64,000 bases of DNA from Liolophura sinensis (Eukaryota; Mollusca; Polyplacophora; Chitonida; Chitonidae), in contig NC_088298.1 in NCBI RefSeq assembly GCF_032854445.1, positions 10,281,504 to 10,345,503 on the forward strand, in the 5' to 3' direction. Made by a program: the position numbers and the translations under genes. This document shows positions 54,860-64,000 of this stretch, in pieces; positions within the stretch are counted from its first letter, which is position 1, and each line of letters starts with the position of its first letter. The notes beneath the pieces are model-generated. The model did not search any database and was not told the DNA's origin. It saw nothing but the letters and a program-made list of their open reading frames with translations.

Positions 54860-55491
54860 TCAAGTAAGTTGCTTATATTTTCTCTCTTAACATGATAGTG
54901 TAGTATAGAACATATGGTCAGCTTTCGGTCAAATTCATGGGTTATACATGTCCCATCGGATCTCTGTGGTCATATATGTGCTGATGTAGTGCATGTGTTT
55001 TACTGATCAAAGTTGTTGCTTTTTCTGGTGGTTACCTATTTTATTTTTATGTTTTCAGTTAACCATGACTACAGGTACCAGACAAAAGCAATTCACTGTG
55101 AAACAGGTCTTAAATGAGGTCGACGCTGATGATAGCGATTTCAGCTTAGGGGTTCTAGTGACCATTCCGATGATGATGAATTGTACACCCAGAGTACAGG
55201 AAAGGTAAATGTAGACAGCGGTAATGTTAGCAGTGACGATGAACACTCCGAGGGCCCCGCGGATGATGATAATTCCTCTGGTGACCATGACGTTTCAAGT
55301 AATCAGCACCCTTAGTGCTCATGCAGGTGCTAGCAAGATAAACCCGAAAACCGACACAAAGCGCAACCATAGGTGGCTGAAAAAAGATTTTCAACCATCG
55401 GTAAATATAGACTTTTGTGATGATATACCCAAACCTACTGACGAAACTGGTATAACAGACACACCCCCTCCTTTAATTTCTTTGTGTTCTC
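54860..55491 (+). pseudogene. piggyBac-like transposase N-terminus, interrupted
   Basis: A possible 5' UTR exon ends in CTTCAA/GTAAGT near 54880. After TGTTTTCAG the ATG at 55065 opens an acidic region (EVDADDSDFS; after a one-base shift, SSDHSDDDELY and SSDDEHSEGP). A stop lies at about 55313. Then KRNHRWLKKDFQP follows, as in the segment preceding the catalytic domain of piggyBac transposases. It ends at TGCTATCA, where the hAT element inserted. The piggyBac label rests on this short signature and the acidic N-terminus only. Confidence 0.4.
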
Positions 55492-55499
55492 TGCTATCA

Positions 55500-58400
55500 C
55501 AGACCTGTTTACTCTTACGAATTTGGCGTAGTTTTTACGAATTTTACCTGTAAACTACGCCACTACGCCACTGTCGAAATAATTACGATTTGTAAAGTGT
55601 TGATACCACGAATTTTACGAATAGATTGTGTAAAATATTATGCGATATAAATGAACGTGTCAACTAGATTCAAAGCACGGGAAACAACTCTTTCTCAAAA
55701 AACCAGCATCGTGAGTAATCTCCCTTTGCATCTAAGTCTCCGCTCAGGGGTGTTCATGTTATATATGTACTGAAAACCGGTTGTAGACGAGCGCTGCACC
55801 GCGCCGTGGAGAATTCTGTTTTACCGCCAAGTCAGTCAACCATGTCGGACTCGAAGCGAGCTCATGAGTCAGACGACGACGAAAGTCGAAAGAAAAAGCG
55901 GGACAAGGCTTCAAAACAGAGATTTCGGAAGGCGTATAATAACATCTGGCCATGCCTCGTTGCATCTGGTAAAGGAGAACATTATGTGCATTGCAAGTTG
56001 TGTAGAAAGGATTTCAGCTGTTCACATGGCGGACAAGATGATTGCAGGAAACATATCAACTCGTTATATCACAAAAACATCGTTTCGAGAGCTTCTTCAT
56101 CAAACAGCATGGCCAGCTATCTCGTGAGGAGTGAGAAAAACAACCAAACAAAACTACAACAACAAATTATAGCAGCCGAAGTTATGATGTGCGAAATGAT
56201 AGCTGAGCTAAATTTGTCCCTGGCCACAGCTGATTCTTTAACCCAGTGCTTCCAGAAAATGTTTCCCGATTCTGAAATAGCTAAAGGTATGCGCTTCTTC
56301 TTTGTTTTATCTTTGTATCATACAATTAACAACAATTCTCGTCAAGGCAGACGATATATAGGCCTGCTATGTTACATTAACACTAAACTCTTATTTTAAA
56401 ATTGGGGCGGGGAATAGGACTACAAAGCCTAGTAGTACTGGATATGTTGATCAAAACTGATGAGCATTTTCTTTAGGGCCATACACGAGTCGAGGGTTCA
56501 AATCTAGCTTTGGTCGGGGGATTTTGATGGCACTTTTAGATCTGCTAGTAGATATGTAGTGTAGACCTAATACTTTCATTGGAATTTTTATATTTTTTTT
56601 TTTATATTTTATTACAGGAATGAAATGTTGCAGGAATAAAGCGACAGCTGTAATTAAAGAAGTAGCAAAAACAGCTAAAGAGTCCCTTGTTCAGAGGATG
56701 AAATCCCAGCCGTATACAATTTCTACTGATGGAAGTAATGACAGTAATAGCAAACAGTACCCAATAGTGGTGAGGTGTTTGAATCCAGAAACAAACGAAG
56801 TCACGTCTGAATTGCTCAGTCTTGCAATCTGCAATGGATCTGCCACAGGTAACCGTATTAAGGCTATATTGTATTATATATTGCTGTATAGAAATATATT
56901 AATTTTATATTATTGACGAGTGTACTTAAAACAATATGACAAGTTTTAGAAACCATATTCTCATTTCTGTTATTAACTTGCTATGTTCATGCTACATATA
57001 GTTGATTTAAAATCTAAAAAAAAATGTTTATTTGAATGTTTACAGGTGAAAATATATTCAAGTTAGTGGATGCTGAAGTGAAATCTGCTGGGTTAAGCTG
57101 GACAAATTGCCTTGCTTTGGGCTGTGATAATGCAAGCGTCATGGTTGGTCAGCACAAAGGAGTGTATGCATATGTTAAAGGAGCACATGAAAGTGTATTC
57201 CTGGCTGGTTGCACTTTACATACCATCCACAATGGGGCTAGGAAAGCTGGAACAGAGTGTTTGCCTCCCTTTGAAGATGCCTTGACTGATATATACTACT
57301 TCTTCCAGAAAAGTTCAACAAGACTTGATAAATTTAAAGCTGAACAAGACTTCTGTGGAAGCGAACAGAGGAAAATGCTCAAGCATGTGTGTACCAGATG
57401 GCTCAGTATAAGCAGGTAGTTTGACTAAAAAGTTTTAAAAATGCTTCTCTAATACCACTGCCCCCCTCCCACACACACACACTCAAAAAAGTGCACAAAG
57501 ATAGAAAATTAAAACAAACTCCCCACCCACCCCCATTTTCATAAAAGTGTCATTTGACTTATTTTGCACTGCCGTCCACATTTAATATTATGTGACCAGA
57601 TTGTCTTACTAAATAAAACCTGGTTTTCTCCACCCATAAAACTGACAACTCCTTCATATGACTGCAAAATTGTTGACTAGGGTGTTGAACACAAAACACA
57701 CACATACTAAATAAAACACAGACTACATTTTAGGAGATCAAGATGTTGACTTTATATACAATGATTTGCTAATGTAGCTATGACTTATGCTCATTGAATA
57801 GTCAAGCCTTGGAAGTAACCACAACTTTGATTTTGTTTCAGGTGTGTTGCTCGTATGGTACAAAACTGGGATGCACTCAAACTCTACTTCACTCATGAAA
57901 AGCAGGAGCTGGCCAAGGGGCCAAAAAGGGATGGATCCTATGCAGGAAAGAAGATCGAAAGCATATTAACTTTTGTTCGCTCACCAACAAACTGTTTATT
58001 TGCTCACTTCCTGCTCTATGTACATTCATTGTTTGATACAGTCCTTGTTGCCTTCCAAGCTGAAGAACCAAAAATTCACATCCTTGGCAGATCTCTTCAA
58101 CGACTAGTGAGGACAATATTTGAGTGTTACCTGAAGCCTTCAGCATTGACTGGGAAATTGTTGCATGCAGTTCAGTACTTACAGTCTTACAACTTAAAAG
58201 ACAACCAGAGTATACTAATTGGTGATGCTGCTGAAACTTTCCTCAACAACAGAGAGGCTAATCATCTAAGAGAGGAGAGGATCAATGATTTCTACAAATC
58301 TATTAAGAAGTATTATCAGGTCTTAACAAAGTACCTTTTGGAAAAACTACCTCTTTCAGATGGCTTACTGAATCACGCTAAGGTGGCAGATCCAGCCGTA

Positions 58401-59258
58401 AGGTCCAGCATAGATGACAAAAGCATTAGATTTTTTGTTGATAGATTTCCATGCCTTCTCCCAAGAGATGTGCAACGCCAGACAATCCTGCGTCAGTTTG
58501 CAGCCTACCAGAGTTGGAATGAAAGTGACATAAATCGATGTATGTCAGACAGAATGGATACTACATGGGTTGCAATTGGCAACATTCGCGACGAAAACGA
58601 CGAGTTGTTTTTCAAGGAGTTATCAGTTGTCATGTGTGGGATTCTGACAATCCCTCATTCTAGTGCACATTGTGAAAGAGTTTTCTCTTGTGTTCGCAAA
58701 AATCAGACTGATCAACGGTCTTGTTTGTCAGACAGTACCATTGAGAGCCTGCTCCTCCTGAAATCACGCCCTGGAAGATTTGACAGGAGAGCCTACACTT
58801 CCTCTGAATTAGATCGCTTTAAGTCTGCATATTACATTTCTATGACCACGTAATTAATGCCAGTGGCAATCTCCCAGTCTTGTGATTTATCACAAATTTG
58901 AAACATTTCGAATGGCTATTATGATTCAGTATTTATGGTCAGAAATTTTGTTGTAATGAATGACAATTCCTTACTCGTTCACTTTCTTAAATCAAAGCTT
59001 GCCATGTTAAATAACTGAAAAAAGTAAATGCATAATTTCATAGTTGAGGGTGTTGATATGAATCGATGTATTGTGGTTGAAATGGTTGATAATGAAAGTT
59101 TTGCTCAGTTTTAAATGATATTCCAATACATCAAAAACAGGAACACTTCCACAGATAGATGCTGTAGGTGTTCATCACTTCAAAATAAAGCATTGTGTTA
59201 AAACTACTAATTTTTGTTACTGAGATTACTCCAAGTAAAATTTAGAGGTAAACAGGTC
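55500..59258 (+). mobile_element. hAT DNA transposon, ~3.76 kb
   Basis: Inverted ends CAGACCTGTTTAC (55500) and, in reverse complement, GACCTGTTTACC (59258) are flanked by the direct repeat TGCTATCA at 55492-55499 and 59259-59266. The 8 bp length and central TA fit hAT, Buster-type. The repeat shared by the flanks extends to 10 bp, so the border is uncertain by 1-2 bp. A hairpin, TGGCGTAGTTT/AAACTACGCCA, lies at about 55522-55562 in the left subterminal region. Confidence 0.82.
55842..58853 (+). CDS. hAT transposase, four exons, apparently intact
   Basis: The exons 55842-56286, 56618-56848, 57046-57415 and 57842-58853 have GT-AG borders whose phases (1, 1, 2) match at every junction. They sum to 2058 nt, 685 residues plus TAA. 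Exon 1: a basic N-terminus and a BED-like zinc finger (HCKLCRKDFSC, HINSLYH). Exon 2: catalytic-core start (YTISTDGSNDSN). Exon 3: LALGCDNASVMVGQHKG and CTLHTIHNGARKAG, with CTRWLSISR at its end. Exon 4: the helical insertion and the hAT dimerisation region (VVMCGILTIPHSSAHCERVF). The ATG is the first in frame, with a favourable context. No stop or frameshift was seen, so this copy may still encode active transposase. Confidence 0.88.
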
Positions 59259-59269
59259 TGCTATCATGT

Positions 59270-59695
59270 CATTTCCAGCAAGTCCTGTCCAACAGGTAGA
59301 GTGTACAGAAACTCGGTAAGGGTGGATCTTCCTACGCCTGCTGGTATTTTCTGCAGCGCGTTTTATGCGTAACCCTTTTCCCGTACTTTTGGACACTTGA
59401 ATGTCGGTTGGTGCACGCCGACCTCTGTAGGGTTGTGTCCGCTTAGCTTATGGTCTGGATCGGCCTTCGCATTCCAGGCAACTCGTTCACGACCTCGCTA
59501 AATTCTATTTTTTTTTGTCGTTGGAAGATAGGCAAAATCTTCTAACTTCAAGTTGGGGGGATATGTAAATCATGTGGATTTCGATGGCAACTGTCACTTC
59601 AATCTTGTATGTTCTATCTGTAAAAGTATTGTGATTGTTATAGTTTGATACTATTGCTTTCGGCAAGTCAGTTATATGGTGCAGCGAAAGGATTG
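59270..59695. other. Spacer between hAT and pogo elements
   Basis: About 430 bp with moderate GC and no ORF of note. If the hAT element is removed it continues the piggyBac-like flank through a CAACAG/GTAGAG donor-like site at 59290. Nothing else recognised. Confidence 0.4.
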
Positions 59696-60060
59696 GTAGG
59701 GGAGACTGGGGACCAGTGGGACATGGGGTGCAGTGGGTCAAGGGGTTTTCCGTGTTTATTTTTAGAAGTACAGATGTGATGACATCATCTGTACAAGAGT
59801 TCCACCAGCAGCTATTGTGACAACCACTCTCATTCAATTATCCTCTGCAAAATATTGGCAAAAATGGTGATTCTGAGGTAGGTCAGTAATTTTTTACTGT
59901 TGCATTATTTTTTTTCTGTACTGTGCTGTGATAATGTAAGGTTAGGTTTTCTGGATGCAATCGGATATCAATGGATTAAAGTGGATTATGCTACATCCAA
60001 GCTTTTAAAATGACTGACCAAAGATGGCTGAATGGAACTTTTGTCAAATTTGTGAACTTG

Positions 60061-60114
60061 GGGTGCACTGGGACATTTTTTATGGGGTAGCGTGGGACAT
60101 GTCCCACTGCACCC
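60061..60114. repeat. Internal inverted repeat and palindrome in the pogo 5' region
   Basis: GGGTGCACTGGGACA at 60061-60075 is inverted, with one mismatch, at 60100-60114. A perfect 16 bp palindrome GTGGGACATGTCCCAC occupies 60092-60107. The motif repeats that of the terminal inverted repeat, so it is a likely transposase-binding or regulatory site upstream of the transposase ATG. Confidence 0.65.
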
Positions 60115-60166
60115 GGTTTACCAAAATAATTATGTAAACTGTTGTACTTGTCCTGCATTTTTCAGA

Positions 60167-62486
60167 ATGTCGCGCAATAGGAAAAAAAAAGTGAGAAATA
60201 TGGAAACAGTAATGCGTCTTTGATGGAAAAGGCGATCACACTGCTTGAAAATGGCCAATCAATCAGAGAAACAGCCAATGACTTGGGCATACCAAAATCG
60301 ACACTTCAAAGATATGTGGATAAGGCTAAGAGGTTTGGTCTGGAAAATATTCGAAAGACGCCGAAGTGGGACAATGCACGTTTGTTTGACGTACAAGAAG
60401 AGATGGCACTGGAACAGTATTTGCTGACTGCAGCCAAAGACTGTCATGGGCTTACCATCACATCAACTAAAGAGCTGGCTTACCAATATGCAAAGAAGCA
60501 CAAGAAGCCTTACCCCGACTCCTTGAATAGAAATGAAAGAGCAGGTACGCCAAAATAGTTTCTTGTGGTTGATTTCTGTCCTCTGGGGCTGAGTATTCCA
60601 CACATATGACAGGAGTTTCAGATTGTAAACCAGTACATTTAGACACATACTACACTGTGGCTGCATTGGTGACCAGAAATATAATTACATCTGTTATTAC
60701 ATAGTACGGTTGTGCATAGGCCTACAATCACTTCAAAACGCCAGCTACCATTTATGTATTTTCTCATTGTTCTGTTCACAGGTGACGACTGGTTTTATGG
60801 GTTTATGGCTCGCCACCAACAATTATTTGTACGCAAGCCCGAAGCAACAAGCCTCAGCAGAGCTACCAGTTTCAATCGAAAAAATGTTGGGGATTTTTTG
60901 GCAAATCTTGAGAAAGGGATGGAACGACGCCATTTCCAGCCAATGTCGATATATAACTGTGATGAGACAGGTCTGTTGACCGTTCACAAACCACCGAACA
61001 TTGTGGCAGATAAGAAGTTGAAACAGGTTGGACAAATCGCATCTGCAGAACGAGGCATACTTGTCACCATGGTAGGTGCAATGAATGCACAGGGAAATTC
61101 TGTCCCCCCATTCTTGGTATTCCCAAGAGTCAACTTTAAAGATCATATGTTACTGAATGCCCCACCTGGTACAGCAGATGTGGCTCATAAAACGGGTTGG
61201 ATGACAGCAGCCAACTTCCTCAAATGGATGGATCATTTCATCACACACACAAAGTGCTCCAATGAGAACCCTGTGCTGCTCATCATGGATAACCACGAAA
61301 GCCATATTTCAATCGAAAGCATCGACAAAGCCAAGGCAAATGGAATAACTTTACTAACATTTCCGCCCCACTGCAGTCACAAGTTGCAGCCATTAGACCG
61401 AACAGTGTACGGGCCACTGAAGAAGTATTACAATGCTGCATGTAACTCCTGGATGTTGTCTAATCCTGGCAAGCCAATGACAATTTATGTTGTAGCTGGT
61501 CTCCTTGGGGAAGCATTCCCGAGAGCGTTTTGTCCAGCTAATATTATATCAGGCTTCAAATCTACGGGCATCTACCCTTTTGATAGCAATGTGTTCAGTG
61601 ACGATGACTTCATGTCATCATTTGTCACAAACAGACCACAAGCAGAACAGGTAACTTAACCATAATGTTTCGATTAGATATATCTTCTTTGATAATTTAG
61701 GTGTCCATGCATATAGTGCTACACAAAAAATATAATACGGCTGCATTTAAATCTCTTCTGTGTTTTGCTATCTACTTTTAGACAGATGACGGACAAGAAA
61801 CAAACCACGGAGAGACCGCAGTTGGACCTACATTAGAAAGACCAGAGCAAGTCCATCCCAATCCAGCAACTCCTGAACCAGTGGCTGGAACTAGTGGAGA
61901 TCGGGGTGGAACACAGCATTTTTCACCGGAGTAGATCAGACCGTTATCCAAAGCAGGGCCTCGAAAACCGATCCAGACTAATCGAAAAAGGTGTCGAACA
62001 TCAATACTCACAGACACACCCGAGAAAAATAAAAGAGAAAGAGATGCGACAGAGAGGGACAGGAGGCGTCAGAGAGGGACCAAACAAAAGGATAAACCTG
62101 AGAGTAGCGAAAGTGAAGTAGAGGCTGATACCAGTGATCTCGTTGAAGATTCCGACCTGTCCGATAGCTCAAATCATGAGATTAACATCAAAGCCAAAGA
62201 TTATGTCCTAGTCAAGTTGGGCACAAAGAAAGTTTGTAGGCATTATGTAGGCATTGTCCTGACAGATCCTGATGTAGATGATACTGTTGAGATCAAATTC
62301 TTGTCCAGAATGTTAAGCAAATCTCAACCTGTATTTTGTTATCCTGATAAAGAGGATATCGCAGAGGTAGATGTCGATGACATAGTAAGAAAGTTGCCGT
62401 TTCCAAACCTTGTAGGGGGTACAAAAAGAACATCGCAGCAATATGTCTTTGACTATGAATTTAGCGACTTCTGCAGGTCGTATTAA
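60167..62486 (+). pseudogene. pogo/Tigger transposase, three exons, one frameshift and one stop
   Basis: An acceptor TTTTTCAG just precedes the ATG at 60167. An A9 run (60182-60190) is one base off, so the frame is regained only at 60223 (MEKAITLLENGQSIRETAND, a pipsqueak/HTH domain). Exon 1 ends GCAG/GTACGC at 60544. Exon 2 (60782-61650) has the DDE_1 domain with [18 protein letters not shown] and QPLDRTVYG, a DD35D triad. Exon 3 starts at 61782. TAG at 61932-61934 interrupts SPE/IRPLSKAGPR, after which the same frame is open to TAA at 62486. It covers a basic-acidic region and a C-terminal globular domain (DYVLVKLGTKKVCRHYVGIV) resembling the small SH3/Tudor-like tail found in related proteins. 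Dead unless suppressed. Confidence 0.87.
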
Positions 62487-63084
62487 ATTGTCTTGATAGC
62501 AGAATTATAATCGCTTTCTGGCACCTAATGTTTGAGTTTGTTGTTGGAGTTAAGTTTCATCGAGTGTTAGAATAATTCGATCAACACTGACATATTGTGT
62601 TAATTTTTTTCTCTGACCGTTAGTATTTTGTAATCATCCCATTGGTTAATGACTCAATGATGTAATATTACATACTGCATGGAGACATTGCGGGAAATGA
62701 TCAAACATTTATGTTGTATGGTTAGATATTTTGATATCTGTTTTAACTCCTCCTTGTTCTGGAGTTCAATAAAAAGCGCATACATATGGTGTGGATAATT
62801 CTACCTTGTGATTTAGCATTGGTTGACTGATTGTATGTCCCAGTGTACCCCATGGCCTGTCCCAAAGCACCCTGAGCATGGGGCGCAGTAGGACAATTTG
62901 TTACAAATAAAAAAGTCTAACAATGTGGAAAACCAATAAAGCAGATATATACAATTGTGTTTTATTTTGAAGTGTTAGTTAGTAGCAAGAAATTAATCAA
63001 TCCTTCTTTTTTTATACTGTTAGTTATAACAAATATTTTAGTCAAAATGTGCAAACCGTCCCAGTGCACCCCAGTCTCCCCTAC

Positions 63085-63480
63085 TCAAAAGACTGCATTC
63101 CCTAAGTTTCTAATTGAAAGTGGGAACCTGCAGGCTATGTCGCAGGATGCCTATATTACAATGTTCTCGCTTCTGGCATGGCATGTCGGGGCGACATTTT
63201 CCATGCTGGGGGAGAAAGTTGCAGATTGTTTTGTCTAGTTATTAGTTGAAAGTTTAGCACCCAACACACCTGTATTTTGGCTGCTGTTGGGAGTGTACAA
63301 AGTAGCTTTGATCACTTTTGAGCGTAATGGGATATACCCTGTAAAACCGAAGTAGTAGGGAGTACGCAGTTAGTGTCGTATTGAGGTGTCAGTTTCGAGG
63401 TGTGAGTTGAGGTGTGACGGCACTCCCTGCAACTGTGTCACTGTGTGACATATGTACGTGGTTAGGTCTCGGGGTTTTCC
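63085..63480. other. Spacer right of the pogo element
   Basis: No gene recognised. The 93-codon ORF at 62957-63238 straddles the transposon border and is fortuitous. Confidence 0.5.
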
Positions 63481-63509
63481 CGTCACGTCATGGATTGATG
63501 TAAGTGTGG

Positions 63510-63630
63510 GTGAATCAATCAGCGAGTGAGAACGGAGTTATGTAAGTTTTGACGGACCAATCAGCGAGTGAGAACGGGGTTATGTAAGTACGGACTAATT
63601 AGCGTGAGCGGATGGTTATGTAAGTGGTTA
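63510..63630. repeat. ~40 bp tandem repeat with CCAAT boxes
   Basis: Three units of CAATCAGCGAGTGAGAACGG(A/G)GTTATGTAAGT-type sequence with starts at about 63516, 63558 and 63596 (periods 42 and 38), the third diverged. It lies about 100-200 bp upstream of a zinc-finger ATG and includes a CCAAT motif, so a promoter-proximal role is possible. Confidence 0.6.
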
Positions 63631-63714
63631 GGTCACGGGTGATATCACTATGCGTGCATAGGGTAAACAGACGTCCGCAGCAGTAGCAGACCACATCACC
63701 TGGAGAGAGTGACC

Positions 63715-64000
63715 ATGGAGGTAGATAAAGAAACGCAAAAGAAGAAGACCTTTACCTGTGCGACGTGTGGCCGAGGTTTTGCCAGGCGGGATAACTGGCG
63801 GCGACACCAGCGAACATAACACGGCGTCCGCGAGGCATGTGGTGAGGATGGTGAAAGTGGAGAGGGGGGAAAAAGAAGAAGCCGTTTACCTACCTGATGT
63901 GTGCCATTAACTTTACTCGGCGGAATAGCTGGCTGCGTCACCAGGGTACGCATCAACCCCAGAAAAATAGATTCACCTGCCTGACCTGTGGCCGGACGTT
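63715..64000 (+). pseudogene. C2H2 zinc-finger gene start, damaged and cut by the window edge
   Basis: The ATG at 63715 (GACCATGG context) opens MEVDKETQKKKTFTCATCGR and the rest of a C2H2 finger ending WRRHQRT, then TAA at 63817-63819 between the expected last His residues. In another frame (from about 63870) a second finger follows with its first Cys replaced by Tyr (FTYLMCAINFTRRNSWLRHQ), then the start of a third (FTCLTCGRTF) at the edge. The finger order suggests a poly-zinc-finger gene with a nonsense codon and a frameshift, or an intron I cannot place. Confidence 0.5.

Larger units (their letters stand above)
59699..63081 (+). mobile_element. pogo/Tigger DNA transposon, 3.38 kb
   Basis: Terminal inverted repeats begin GGGGAGACTGGGG and continue with a CAGTGGGAC-like stretch at 59699; their complement ends at 63081. 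Both are flanked by TA (59697-59698, 63082-63083). Further GTGGGAC/GTCCCAC motifs lie subterminally on both sides (60060-60115, 62835-62895). The TA duplication and the DDE_1 transposase inside assign it to the pogo branch of Tc1/mariner. Confidence 0.9.

Noticed and set aside
56455-56525. B-box-like GGGTTCAAATCT in hAT intron 1, possible tRNA gene
   Set aside because: No matching A-box at tRNA spacing and no cloverleaf pairing.
59505-59837. 110-codon minus-strand ORF at the pogo left end
   Set aside because: It spans the transposon border and a C-rich terminal repeat; fortuitous.
62957-63238. 93-codon ORF with a hydrophobic N-terminus
   Set aside because: It crosses the right terminal inverted repeat and TA duplication of the pogo element, so it joins unrelated sequences.

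Overview
The window is animal nuclear DNA. It has spliced genes with GT-AG introns, non-LTR and LTR retrotransposons, cut-and-paste DNA transposons and tRNA-derived SINEs, and no bacterial operons. The SINE body shared by several copies, the (CATT)n-tailed LINE family and the multi-exon hAT and pogo elements suggest a lophotrochozoan, most likely a mollusc. That assignment rests on memory of repeat families, not on a database search.

Almost everything recognisable is repeat-derived. 1-1.1 kb: the 3' part of an unrecognised minus-strand gene that runs off the left edge. 1.2-2.0 kb: a minisatellite of about 47 bp units. 2-11.4 kb: AT-rich non-coding DNA with degenerate tandem repeats, SINE copies, a 136 bp perfect tandem duplication and one copy of a 0.9 kb dispersed repeat ('repeat B'). 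12.3-32.5 kb: a nest built on one old LINE ('LINE-A', I/Nimb-like, with CCHC ORF1 and EN-RT-RNaseH ORF2). A second full-length LINE-A, a 5.26 kb PIF/Harbinger element (itself carrying a SINE), a 4.34 kb Ty3/gypsy element with 144/145-identical LTRs, and a SINE have all inserted into it, each with a readable target-site duplication. 33-48 kb: decayed fragments of a second LINE family ('LINE-B'), more LINE-A pieces in both orientations, a 30 bp minisatellite, and copies of a ~310 bp repeat ('repeat C') whose conserved reading frame has a hydrophobic segment followed by a CC-x4-C cluster. 48.4-52.9 kb: a dead gypsy element and a hAT-like transposase pseudogene with two frameshifts. 53.3-54.5 kb: a GC-richer block with unrecognised ORFs.

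55-63 kb holds two well-preserved DNA transposons. One is a 3.76 kb hAT element whose four exons join into an uninterrupted 685-residue transposase; it sits inside a piggyBac-like fragment. The other is a 3.38 kb pogo/Tigger element with a TA duplication, G-run-rich terminal inverted repeats and a three-exon transposase broken by one frameshift and one stop codon. The right edge carries decayed C2H2 zinc-finger sequence behind a short CCAAT-containing tandem repeat.

There is no host pathway to describe. The functional pairings are within elements: Harbinger transposase with its divergent Myb/SANT partner, LINE ORF1 with ORF2, and SINEs that must borrow a LINE's machinery. Apart from the hAT transposase, the long coding regions here carry at least one disabling lesion or are cut by the window edge.
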